From Terriglobia bacterium (GTDB lineage Bacteria; Acidobacteriota; Terriglobia; Bryobacterales; UBA6623): a DNA stretch of 64,000 bases. A program made the translations under genes and the position numbers. The stretch's first letter is position 1; each line of letters opens with the position of its first letter. The DNA is taken from the NCBI GenBank assembly GCA_009841225.1, contig VXMF01000002.1, forward strand, positions 191,426 through 255,425. The letters are read 5' to 3'. Below the pieces are notes generated by a model. That model saw only the letters and a program-made list of their open reading frames with translations, searched no databases and had not been told where the DNA came from. Shown here piece after piece: positions 43,162 through 50,788 of the stretch.

Positions 43162-45336
43162 CTAGCCGGCTCGGGATCGCGAGCCGTGCAGCAGACGCAG
43201 GCCATTGAAGATCACCACCAGCGTGGCGCCCATATCGGCGGCCACCGCCAGCCACAGCGTCGCCATGTTCTGCGCCGCCAGCACCAGGAACGCCAGCTTG
43301 AAGCCTAGGGCGATGGCAACGTTCTGGCGGATGACGCGCAGGCAAAAGCGCCCGGTACGGACGAGATCCGGCAGAAGTTCGAGACGGGGCGACATCAGCA
43401 CAACCTGGGCGGACTCCAAGGCAATGTCGGCGCCGGCGCCTCCCACGCCAATGCCAAGCGACGCAGCGACCAGCGCCTCGGCGTCGTTGACGCCGTCTCC
43501 GACCATGGCCGCACTCCCATATCGGCGTTCGATCTCCTCGATCGCGGCGCGCTTGTCTTCCGGCAGCAGCGGGGCGCGCGCCTCGTCGATCCCGGCCGCC
43601 TCGCGAACGGCTTCGGCCGCGGTGCGATGATCTCCGCTAAGGATCATGGTGTGTGCGATCCCAAGCTCACGCAACTCGGCGACCACGCGCCGCGCTTCCG
43701 GGCGGATCGGATCGCGGAGCCGCACGAGCGCCCACGGTGTCTCCCCTTCTCCGCAGATCACCACCGTGTCTGACTCCGAGCCCAGCAGAGCCCTGGCCTC
43801 GGGATTGGCAGCCGCTTCCGCCACCTCGAGCATGCGCGAGTTCCCGGCCCAGAAACGCGCGCCGCCAATCACTGCCGAAGCACCCATGCCACGTTCGATG
43901 TGGAACGCCTCGGCCGGTCGCGGCTGAATCCCGCGCTCGGCGGCGTGGGCGACGATCGCGCGAGCCAAGGGGTGCTCGCTGTAGTGCTCCAGCGCTGCCA
44001 GCCGATCTAGGATTTCGCTCAGGTCTCGCCCGTGGAGAGGCACGATCTCCTCAACCTGCGGCTCGCCGCCTGTCAGCACGCCGGTCTTGTCGAAGGCGAT
44101 GGCGCGGATGCGCGCTGCTTCCTCCAGAAAAGCCCCTCCCTTGATCAGCAGCCCGCGCCGGGCGGCCTTGGCGACCGCCGCAGCGATCGCCACCGGCGTC
44201 GAAATGACCAAGGCGCAGGGACAGGAGATCAGCAGCGTCAACATGCCCCGGTAAAACCACGGCGAAAACGGCTCGCCGGCCAGCAACGGCGGGCCCGCTG
44301 CGACGCCCACGGCCACCAAGAACATCGACGGCGTGTAATAGCGCGCGAAGCGGTCGACGAATTGCTCCGAGGGTGCCCGGCGATGCTGGCTCTCCTCGAG
44401 CATCCGCAGAATGCGCGCCAGACGCGTGTCGTCGGCCGCGCGGGTCGTGCGGATGTCGAGCACTCCATCGCTGTTGAAAGTACCCGCGTAGACTGCGTCT
44501 CCCCGCCGCTTCATTGTCGGCACCGACTCGCCGGTGAGCATCGCTTCGTTCACTCCGGAGATCCCGTTCTCGACTTCGCCGTCGCAGGGAACGTGCTCGC
44601 CCGGCCGCACGCGGATGAGAGCGCCGACCGCGACCGAAGCGGCCGGGACACGATGCTCATGGTCGCCGTGCACGACCGAGGCCTGCTCTGGAGCGACCTC
44701 CATCAAGCCGCCGACCTCGCGCCGGGCGCGCGCCATGCTCCAGCCCTCCAACCGGCCGGCCAGCGAGAACAGGAAGGCCAGAGTCGCCGCCTCCGCCCAC
44801 TGGCTCAACCATGTCGCGCCGATCAACGCGACGAGTACCAGCGCGTTCATGTCGGGCCGCACGGCGGCGAGGGCCTTGATTCCTTTCGGCACGACCAAGG
44901 CGGCGCCGCCGACCATCGCAACCAAGAAGCAGACCCGCGCGGCCAGCGACTCGCCTTCATGCTGATGGGCGATCGCGGCCAGCCAGTCGCCTGACCCCAG
45001 AAGCTGCAGGGCGAAGCCGAGCGCCAGCGCAAAACCGCTGACTGCGGTCAGCAGGTCGCGCCCGCTCCGTTCGAGGAACGGCGTCTCGCGCGGCGGCTCT
45101 TCCCATGGGCTGCATTCCAAGCCGAGAGCCGAGACGTGCTCGGCGATCTGCTCGGTCGTCAGTGCTTCCGGGTCGTAGGCGGCGGTCAGCTTGCCCCGAA
45201 CGACGTCGAAGCGGAGCTCCTCGATGCCCGGTTCTCCGTCGAGCCTTCTGCGAATGATGGCGACCTCTTCGGCGCAGTCCAGCCCGCAGACTCGATACTC
45301 AGCGGTTATCTTGCGTTCAGTCTTGATGGATGACAA
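43162..45336 (-). CDS. Zn/Cd/Pb-type P1B-ATPase (ZntA/CadA-like)
   Basis: A 724-residue metal-exporting ATPase starting at TTG. The N-terminal metal-binding domain has YRVCGLDCAEE (C17, C21) in place of the usual DCxxC. The membrane motif is CPC (372-374) in LLISCPCALVIS. The phosphorylated aspartate is D416 in FDKTGVLTGG, where valine replaces the usual threonine in DKTGTLT. Further motifs are LTGES, SEHPLA, and MVGDGVNDAEAL. The last helix holds ADMGATLVVIFNGLRLL, whose aspartate matches the zinc-binding residue of ZntA. It exports zinc, cadmium or lead from the cytosol. Divergent from the ArsR gene, whose product probably controls both. Confidence 0.92.
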   Translation of the reverse strand: MSSIKTERKITAEYRVCGLDCAEEVAIIRRRLDGEPGIEELRFDVVRGKLTAAYDPEALTTEQIAEHVSALGLECSPWEEPPRETPFLERSGRDLLTAVSGFALALGFALQLLGSGDWLAAIAHQHEGESLAARVCFLVAMVGGAALVVPKGIKALAAVRPDMNALVLVALIGATWLSQWAEAATLAFLFSLAGRLEGWSMARARREVGGLMEVAPEQASVVHGDHEHRVPAASVAVGALIRVRPGEHVPCDGEVENGISGVNEAMLTGESVPTMKRRGDAVYAGTFNSDGVLDIRTTRAADDTRLARILRMLEESQHRRAPSEQFVDRFARYYTPSMFLVAVGVAAGPPLLAGEPFSPWFYRGMLTLLISCPCALVISTPVAIAAAVAKAARRGLLIKGGAFLEEAARIRAIAFDKTGVLTGGEPQVEEIVPLHGRDLSEILDRLAALEHYSEHPLARAIVAHAAERGIQPRPAEAFHIERGMGASAVIGGARFWAGNSRMLEVAEAAANPEARALLGSESDTVVICGEGETPWALVRLRDPIRPEARRVVAELRELGIAHTMILSGDHRTAAEAVREAAGIDEARAPLLPEDKRAAIEEIERRYGSAAMVGDGVNDAEALVAASLGIGVGGAGADIALESAQVVLMSPRLELLPDLVRTGRFCLRVIRQNVAIALGFKLAFLVLAAQNMATLWLAVAADMGATLVVIFNGLRLLHGSRSRAG

Positions 45337-45431
45337 GTGCGTTCGGAAAGGGCAGGCCCTGAAAGGAGCATGTTGCCCTGCGACGGAGGGACTGGCAAGA
45401 ACTGGCCTACGAGCGGGCGCAAAGAATCAAT

Positions 45432-45453
45432 TATCGGGACGATTTTCCCGATA
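45432..45453. promoter_or_regulatory. 8-6-8 inverted repeat, candidate operator
   Basis: TATCGGGA and TCCCGATA are exact reverse complements separated by CGATTT. It lies in the 176-base gap between the divergent P1B-ATPase and ArsR genes, about 80 bases upstream of arsR and 96 from the ATPase start. It may be an operator, or less likely a small hairpin. Confidence 0.45.
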
Positions 45454-45460
45454 GACGGGG

Positions 45461-45509
45461 TTGCGCGCATTGCCACGGCCGTGGTATCATCATTTCAATA
45501 ATCGTTCAA
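45461..45509 (+). promoter_or_regulatory. Candidate promoter and dyad for the ArsR gene
   Basis: TTGCGC (45461-45466) and TATCAT (45485-45490) are separated by 18 bases. Immediately after, TTCAATAATCGTTCAA (45494-45509) is AT-rich and imperfectly dyad, and covers the expected transcription start, as ArsR/SmtB operators often do. The arsR ATG follows at 45513 without a Shine-Dalgarno sequence, so the leader is short. Confidence 0.4.
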
Positions 45510-45512
45510 CCA

Positions 45513-45890
45513 ATGAATTCACAGGCTGAACCCCTTTGCGAAGAGCCGCATTCCCACCGGCGGGACACGCGTAAGCCGGGCGTCGACGAGGCCGCACTCG
45601 GGCGCGCCGCCGAACTGTTCGCCGCCCTCGGAGATCCACCTCGCTTGCGCCTGCTGGCCCTGTTGGCACAGGGTCCGGCGTGCGTGTCCGATTTGGCCGA
45701 GGACGAACAGGAAGGCATGTCGACGATTTCCCAGCGTCTCAAGGTGCTTCGCTCGGCCTCGTTGGTCCGCCGCCGGCGCCAGGGCAAGCACGTCATCTAC
45801 GCACTGGCTGATCAGCATGTGGTCGATTTGGTTTTCAATGCGCTGGCTCACGCGAGCGAAGCGCAGGTTGTTGGAGAGTCCAAGGAGTAA
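45513..45890 (+). CDS. ArsR/SmtB-family metal-sensing repressor, Zn-type
   Basis: A 125-residue winged-helix repressor: AAELFAALGDPPRLRLLALLAQG is the family's opening helices, then TISQRLKVLRSASLVRRRRQGKHVIYAL is the recognition helix and wing. The alpha5 metal site D-x-H-x10-H-x2-E is complete: D100, H102, H113 and E116. This is the zinc/cobalt site of SmtB and CzrA, so metal binding should release it from DNA. It is divergent from the P1B-ATPase and 5 bases upstream of the His-rich gene, whose ribosome site overlaps its stop codon; it probably controls both. It has no CxC motif of the alpha3 (Cd/Pb) type, although a cysteine lies at position 57. Confidence 0.92.
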   Translation: MNSQAEPLCEEPHSHRRDTRKPGVDEAALGRAAELFAALGDPPRLRLLALLAQGPACVSDLAEDEQEGMSTISQRLKVLRSASLVRRRRQGKHVIYALADQHVVDLVFNALAHASEAQVVGESKE

Positions 45891-45895
45891 GAATC

Positions 45896-46243
45896 ATGTC
45901 CGAACATGTAATCCATCAAGCCCATGAGCATGTCCACGGCCCCGGCTGCGGACACACCGCCGTGAAACACGACGGTCACATCGACTATCTGCACGACGGC
46001 CACCTCCATCACGCCCACCAGGGTCACTATGACGAGCATGTGATCGAAGTGAGCGCAAAGAATCCCGACGCATGCACTCCGAAGCACCGCTGCCAAGGCC
46101 ACGCCGCCGACCACCAGCATGGCCCGGGCTGCGGCCACGAAGCCGTACCCCACGGCGACCACGTGGACTACCTCGTCGAGGGCCACCTGCACCATCCGCA
46201 CGGCGACCACTGCGACGATCACGGCGCGCTGACCGTCGCCTGA
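45896..46243 (+). CDS. Histidine-rich metal-binding protein, internal duplication
   Basis: A 115-residue protein, roughly a quarter histidine. It consists of two similar halves, each with HGPGCGHxAVxHxxHxDYL and then GHLHHxHxxH (first copy ~14-45, second ~74-105). AAGGAG lies 8 bases upstream of the ATG and is overlapped by the arsR stop, so the two genes are co-translated. The abundance of His and Cys suggests zinc or a similar divalent metal is bound, as a store or chaperone. No signal peptide is visible, so it is probably cytosolic. A hairpin lies between its stop and the convergent TonB receptor gene. Confidence 0.82.
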   Translation: MSEHVIHQAHEHVHGPGCGHTAVKHDGHIDYLHDGHLHHAHQGHYDEHVIEVSAKNPDACTPKHRCQGHAADHQHGPGCGHEAVPHGDHVDYLVEGHLHHPHGDHCDDHGALTVA

Positions 46244-46259
46244 ACCTTCTGGTCTGGCA

Positions 46260-46284
46260 GGCAGGCTCGCGGCGCGAGCCTGCC
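46260..46284. terminator. Bidirectional hairpin between convergent genes
   Basis: GGCAGGCTCGC and GCGAGCCTGCC are exact complements (11 bp) with a 3-base loop. It lies 17 bases after the stop of the His-rich gene and 50 bases after the stop of the TonB receptor gene. No T-run on either side. Confidence 0.55.
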
Positions 46285-46333
46285 GCTCAGGGCGGCTACG
46301 CCCGTTGACCGAGCTCGCTTCGGCGTCGGCCTT

Positions 46334-48769
46334 CTAGAAGAAGCGCACCATGTAGCTGAAACGGACGCCGCGCCCGATCTCCGGGGCGAGGTCCTTGATG
46401 AACGACGAGTGGTTGCGATAGAGCCGGTCGCCGATGTTGAATACATTGGCCGAGAGCTGGTGAATCGCGCCGCGCGTCGGGATCGTGTACGACGCCCGCA
46501 GGTCGAGGACCGCGTATCCGGCCGTCGGCGTCTCGAGATCGAATGTCTGGCTCTGCCGGCTCGCCAGCACGAGCTCGGGCCGAATGCTCAGGCCTCGGCG
46601 CCGGTACTCGATACCGACGCGGCCCCGCAGCGGCGGAATGCGCGGAAGCGGGGTGCGCGTGAGCGTCGCTCGCGCGTCGACGAGATCCATCCCAAGATTG
46701 AGCCGCGTGGTTTGATGCAAGCCGATGCCGAGCCGGGCTTCTGCCCCGGTGAAGCGGCTGTCGCGCTGCTCGAAGTGGACCACCGGCAGCCCGTCCTCCT
46801 CCTCGCCCGTAGCGAACGGGAAAACGAAGTTGCTGAAGTCGTAGTAAAAGAAGTTGACCTCGCCATCCACTCGTTCGGCTTGTTGCCTCAGGGACAAGTC
46901 GATGCCATTGCCGCGCTCGGCGAGGAGGCCGGGATCGCCCACCTCGAAGATCAACGTGCCGACGTGCGGGCCGAGGTTGTAGAGCTCCTCCAGCGCCGGG
47001 GCGCGGTAGGAGTGGGAATAGTTGGCGACAAAAGCGCCGCCACTCCAGAGGTCGGCCTGGATGCCCGCAGCCGCCGAAGCGCCCGTGAAGCGGCGGGGAA
47101 TCGCGTCCGGGACTTCTTCCTCGTGATGGTGCTCCTCGTCCTCCCCGGCATGAGCACCCTCGCCTTCTTCGTGATGCTCTTCGCCCTCTTCGTCGTGAGG
47201 GTCATGGCCGTGGGCGCGCTCGGCGAACGCCGGATTGTAGCGGGAAGTCTCTATGCGTCCGCCGAACTGAAGCTTGACCCGCTCGAAATCGAACTCTTCG
47301 AGCGCGAACAGGGCGAACGACTGCTGATCGATGGGCGGCGCGAGCGCTTCCTCGCCCGCAGCCGAGTAGTCGCGCTCCATGCCCCAAAACCCGAAGCGGC
47401 CCGTCAACGGTCCACGTCTGCTCTGTTCGAAGACGCCTCGATAGACGACCTGATCGTTGTCGAAGGTTGTGCCGATGCGGCGTTGGTCGCCTTCGAATTC
47501 GATCTCCTCGTGTATATACGTCGTGTAGGCCAGCTTCATCACGAAGTTCTCGAGCGCCGGTCCGAGATTCCGCAGCCCCCAGTTGACCTGATAGGCCTGC
47601 TGGCGCATGGCGAGATCGATGCGAAGCTCCTCCTCGTGCTCGTCTTCGTGCTCGTCCTCGTGCTCGTCCTCGTGCTCGTCCTCAGCGTGCGCTTTTTCAG
47701 ATTCCTCCCCTTCGTGATGGTGCTCGTCTTCTTCGTGGTGGTGATGGCCGTGGAACTCGCCAGCGAAGGGCACCCCGTACTTGGCGTCGTTGGCGCGAAC
47801 GCCGACGCTGACGAAGCCCCGCTCACCGAACCAGCCGAAGCCGCCATAGCCATTCTCGGACCGGGTCCGGGAGTTCTCGACTTCTCCAAGGGGCGTGGTG
47901 TAGTCGCCGCTGCGAAGGCCGTTCCCCCCGCCCCAGAGCCGCCAGGGGCCGCGGGCGTAATCGAAGCCAGCCGCCCCTCCCGCCAGGGCGTTGCCCGTGC
48001 CGGCGGAGCCCTGCAAGTAGCCCTGCATGCCGTCCGGATGCGAGACGAAGCCCGCGTGGCCGCTAACGGCGTTCACGACCCCTCCCATGGCGTTGCTGCC
48101 GTAGAGCAAGGTCGCGGGGCCCTTCACCACTTCGAGCCTGTCAAACGACAGCGGATTGAACGTCTCGGCGTGGTCGCCGGAGTTGGAAGAGATGGAACCC
48201 GTCCGCAGCCCGTCGGCCATGATCAGAACTCGGTCGCCGTCGAAGCCGCGAATGATCGGGCGTGACGAGCCCGGCCCGAACCCCCGTTGGGCGATGCCCG
48301 TGCCCGGCTGATTGCCGAGCACTTCGCCCAGGCCGGCGGCGATCTTCTCGGCGCGAGCCAGCTCGAGGGAGGTCAGCGAGTGCGTGGACTGGAAGGACTC
48401 GAAAGCAGTCTCTGTCCGCCCTGCCGCGCTCACGGTGATTTGCGTATTCAGTGTCGGGAACGACAGCATCAACTGCACCTGGGCCGTACCTTCCGGAGCG
48501 ACATCGACCGCACCGGAGACGCCCTGCAAGGCGCTTTCAACTTGAGCGTGCAAATGGTAGCGGCCCGGCTGCACTCCCTTGAAGTGAAACTCCCCTTGTC
48601 GATCGGAGGTCGTTGAAGCCCCCGTCTCGAGGAGAATGACGGTTGCCCCGGCGACGGGCTCACCCGTCTGCACAAGCAACACCCGGCCCTCGATAGCGGC
48701 GGTCTCCGCGCCATGGATCGCGGATATTGCAAGCAGCGCCGACACGACGGCGCAAAGCACTTGTTTCAT
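46334..48769 (-). CDS. TonB-dependent receptor with metal-binding loops (ZnuD-like)
   Basis: An 811-residue outer-membrane receptor. A signal peptide (MKQVLCAVVSALLAISAIHG) and a carboxypeptidase-regulatory domain (AIEGRVLLVQTGEPVAGATV) precede the plug (IIRGFDGDRVLIMADGLRTG, VVKGPATLLYGSNAMGGVVN) and a barrel ending in MVRFF. Two extracellular loops are extremely rich in His, Glu and Asp: residues ~340-378, including EDEH four times, and ~515-555 (HEEGEGAHAGEDEEHHHEEE). This is the hallmark of zinc receptors such as ZnuD. It should import zinc or a chelate using TonB energy. GGGGGAG precedes the start. The MerC-like and small Cys-rich genes lie upstream on the same strand. Confidence 0.88.
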   Translation of the reverse strand: MKQVLCAVVSALLAISAIHGAETAAIEGRVLLVQTGEPVAGATVILLETGASTTSDRQGEFHFKGVQPGRYHLHAQVESALQGVSGAVDVAPEGTAQVQLMLSFPTLNTQITVSAAGRTETAFESFQSTHSLTSLELARAEKIAAGLGEVLGNQPGTGIAQRGFGPGSSRPIIRGFDGDRVLIMADGLRTGSISSNSGDHAETFNPLSFDRLEVVKGPATLLYGSNAMGGVVNAVSGHAGFVSHPDGMQGYLQGSAGTGNALAGGAAGFDYARGPWRLWGGGNGLRSGDYTTPLGEVENSRTRSENGYGGFGWFGERGFVSVGVRANDAKYGVPFAGEFHGHHHHEEDEHHHEGEESEKAHAEDEHEDEHEDEHEDEHEEELRIDLAMRQQAYQVNWGLRNLGPALENFVMKLAYTTYIHEEIEFEGDQRRIGTTFDNDQVVYRGVFEQSRRGPLTGRFGFWGMERDYSAAGEEALAPPIDQQSFALFALEEFDFERVKLQFGGRIETSRYNPAFAERAHGHDPHDEEGEEHHEEGEGAHAGEDEEHHHEEEVPDAIPRRFTGASAAAGIQADLWSGGAFVANYSHSYRAPALEELYNLGPHVGTLIFEVGDPGLLAERGNGIDLSLRQQAERVDGEVNFFYYDFSNFVFPFATGEEEDGLPVVHFEQRDSRFTGAEARLGIGLHQTTRLNLGMDLVDARATLTRTPLPRIPPLRGRVGIEYRRRGLSIRPELVLASRQSQTFDLETPTAGYAVLDLRASYTIPTRGAIHQLSANVFNIGDRLYRNHSSFIKDLAPEIGRGVRFSYMVRFF
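47636..47683. repeat. Four tandem copies of a 12-base unit
   Basis: GTGCTCGTCCTC is repeated four times in a row (first copy has one T-for-C change), in frame within the TonB receptor gene. On the coding strand each copy encodes Glu-Asp-Glu-His, residues 363-378. Slippage in such a run would change loop length without a frameshift. Confidence 0.85.
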
Positions 48770-48852
48770 TGGAAATCTCCCCCTTCACCCACACACAGAC
48801 CTACTGGCCGGCCCGCGCCATCGCGGAGCCGGTTCAAGCGATTGGACGGGTC

Positions 48853-49116
48853 TTAACGGGGAGGGGCGCGGCCGCGATTGCACCTAAAGAGCGGCTGAGG
48901 GGTCGCGCCTTGACTCGGCGCCAGGGCGGCGCGCGGAGTGGGGGCCGGCGAGCACAGCAGGGAGGAGCCCGACGCCAGCGGCGAGATATCGCCCAGGTGG
49001 CAGAGCTCGCATGCGCCTTCCTGGCAATCCGGCGGCTCGAAGCCGCAATGGATCTGGGTGTAGCCGATCTGCCACAGCCCGAGAGCCAGCAGCAGCAGGA
49101 GCAATCGACGCATCAT
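48853..49116 (-). CDS. Small exported Cys/His-containing protein in the metal island
   Basis: An 87-residue protein. The ATG at 49116 is chosen because it overlaps the stop of the upstream MerC-like gene as ATGA. It begins with a signal peptide (MMRRLLLLLLALGLW), after which CGFEPPDCQEGACELCHLGD carries four cysteines and a histidine, enough for a metal site. The end is FRCNRGRAPP. I know similar short proteins next to TonB receptors but cannot name the family with certainty. It probably acts in the periplasm on the same metal as the receptor gene that follows 83 bases downstream. Confidence 0.6.
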   Translation of the reverse strand: MMRRLLLLLLALGLWQIGYTQIHCGFEPPDCQEGACELCHLGDISPLASGSSLLCSPAPTPRAALAPSQGATPQPLFRCNRGRAPPR

Positions 49117-49544
49117 GCGGCAGGCTCCTCGGCCTCGCAAAGCGCACACTGGCGGCAGAGACGAAGGTTCACAAGGTGCGCGGTGGCGATCAACGCGGCT
49201 CCCGAGGCGACCGTCAGCGGCTCCAATGCCTCACTTACGGGCCCGAGCTTGGCCAGGGCGAGCAAGGTCGCCCCAATGGCGAACAGGCCGAGACAACTCT
49301 TGCGGCGATGCCGTCGCCAGTAGCTGGGTCCGAGGCTCAATGCGGCCGTGCCGATCGCGGCGGTCAGCAGCAACGTTTCCGCCGACTCGCCGAGCAGCCA
49401 GCCGAAAGGCAAGCCCACCGCCGCTCCAAGCAACAGCGGCGTGGCGATGCAGTGCAACCCACAGCACACCGACAGCGCCATTCCGGCGCGATCAATCGCC
49501 GCGCCGACACCGTCCCGCCGGTCGATCTTTCCGACCACTGTCAC
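49113..49544 (-). CDS. MerC-like membrane protein
   Basis: A 143-residue inner-membrane protein starting at GTG. It has four hydrophobic segments; the first contains SVCCGLHCIATPLLLG, the paired-cysteine motif of the MerC family, and the third to fourth are LGLFAIGATLLALAKLG and ASGAALIATAHLVNLRLC. The C-terminus has a further cysteine group (CRQCALC). MerC carries mercuric ions, but many homologues sit with zinc or copper TonB receptors and have no mercury genes, as here. Together with the small Cys-rich protein and the receptor it forms a probable three-gene uptake operon. Confidence 0.82.
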   Translation of the reverse strand: MTVVGKIDRRDGVGAAIDRAGMALSVCCGLHCIATPLLLGAAVGLPFGWLLGESAETLLLTAAIGTAALSLGPSYWRRHRRKSCLGLFAIGATLLALAKLGPVSEALEPLTVASGAALIATAHLVNLRLCRQCALCEAEEPAA

Positions 49545-50065
49545 TATTCGTACCAGAATATCCTGCGCGACGTAACTGCCAATCAGTTTCCGCGCCAGCG
49601 GGCGGAATCATCCGGCGAGCGGTCACTATGCGGAGTGGGCCGGCGATGCGATGCAGGAAGACACGCCTGCGTGTTTCGCCCCCCGCTCGCAGTCACGACC
49701 GATGAAGACACTACGGCAACCGCGGGACTCACCCTCGGCCCTGGGGCCGCTCAGAGCCGCCGTCCAGCATCATCTTCACCAGCTGCAAGGCAACGTGTCC
49801 GGCATCTCGGCGACGCGCAGAACGCCTTTCGCGGGAAATAGGTCTGCTCGTCGAACGCGCAGCAACATCCTGCAGCAGCATGGCTGCGGGAGAGCCCCCG
49901 CCATCGCTTACGCCTTCGTGGCACGGCGTTGCTGGAGTCCGCGAGGTCTGGAAATATGCAAGAATGTCGCTCGAACGGCGGGCAGCCAAATTCGGGCGTG
50001 GGTGACAAATTCCTGTTGCCGGCTTGGATCGGGCGAGACCAGCCGCTGAGGCACGGAGGTTCGCG
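49545..50065. other. 521-base region without a recognisable gene
   Basis: Lies between the divergent MerC-like and PfpI genes. Open frames exist on both strands (for example plus 49651-50049) but their translations are arginine- and proline-rich with no recognisable motif. No RNA gene, Zur-like palindrome or strong promoter was found by eye. It might contain a decayed gene. Confidence 0.4.
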
Positions 50066-50680
50066 ATGGCGAAGGTCTTGATCACAATCGGCGACGCCGC
50101 CGAGGCCATGGACACGCTGTATCCGGTGTACCGCGTCCAGGAAGACGGCTACGAGGCCATCGTGGCCGGGCCTGAGGCTCGTGTCTATCCCTTGGTGATG
50201 CACGAGGTTCCGCCCGGATGGGACATCACCCGAGAGCAGCCCAGCTATCACCTCGAAGCCACAATGGCATTTCGTGATGTGGACCCGGATGACTACGACG
50301 GCCTGTTCCTGACCGGCGGTCGGGCGCCCGAGTACATTCGGTACGATCCGGACTTGATCCGGATCGTTCGCTACTTCTTCGAGCACGACAAGCCGGTCGC
50401 CGTGGTCTGCCACGGCGCGGAGATCGTTGCCACTGCGAACGTGATTGCGGGCAAGCGTATGGCGACTATCCCGAAGTGCAAGTTCGACGTCGAGGTTTGC
50501 GGCGCGACGTTTGTCGACGAGGGCTGCGTGCGATCCGGGAACATGGTCAGCGGCCGGGGCTGGTTCGACCAGCACTTGTACATGCCGGAATTCATGAGGA
50601 TGTTGGAGGCTTGCTCTTCCGCGAGGCGGGCCGAGTCTTCCGTTTCGGAGCCTGCCCTCCAAGCCGGTGGTCTGGCCTAG
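50066..50680 (+). CDS. DJ-1/PfpI-family protein
   Basis: A 204-residue cytosolic protein; ATG 50066 has GGAGGT 5 bases upstream, clearly better than 50024. The class I glutamine-amidotransferase-like fold is visible in LFLTGGRAPEYIRYDPDLI and the nucleophile elbow AVVCHGAEI, with the catalytic cysteine at C115 next to H116. Members include proteases, chaperones, deglycases and hydratases; the reaction cannot be chosen from the sequence. The C-terminal ~20 residues are alanine- and serine-rich and poorly conserved. It precedes an MFS gene by 108 bases on the same strand. Confidence 0.85.
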   Translation: MAKVLITIGDAAEAMDTLYPVYRVQEDGYEAIVAGPEARVYPLVMHEVPPGWDITREQPSYHLEATMAFRDVDPDDYDGLFLTGGRAPEYIRYDPDLIRIVRYFFEHDKPVAVVCHGAEIVATANVIAGKRMATIPKCKFDVEVCGATFVDEGCVRSGNMVSGRGWFDQHLYMPEFMRMLEACSSARRAESSVSEPALQAGGLA

Positions 50681-50788
50681 GCCCGTGCCGGGCCCCGTCC
50701 CGCAGGAAAGCCCCTCTTTGGCCCCGTCCGTGGTTGGAGGCGCCTCGTCGAGGCGTCCGGGAGCGAGGGGATAGCGGGGGCCCATCGC

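Noticed and set aside
46409..48265. 618-codon plus-strand frame opposite the TonB receptor
   Set aside because: It is an antisense frame kept open by high GC and the lack of stop codons; its valine- and leucine-rich repeats reflect the reverse of the His/Glu loops, and the minus-strand gene has full family motifs.
49113..49544. Mercury resistance (mer) operon
   Set aside because: Only a MerC-like protein is present; there is no MerA, MerP, MerT or MerR, and the neighbours point to zinc.
50741..50755. CGCCT/AGGCG mini-hairpin upstream of the MFS gene
   Set aside because: Only a 5-bp stem in GC-rich sequence; expected by chance.
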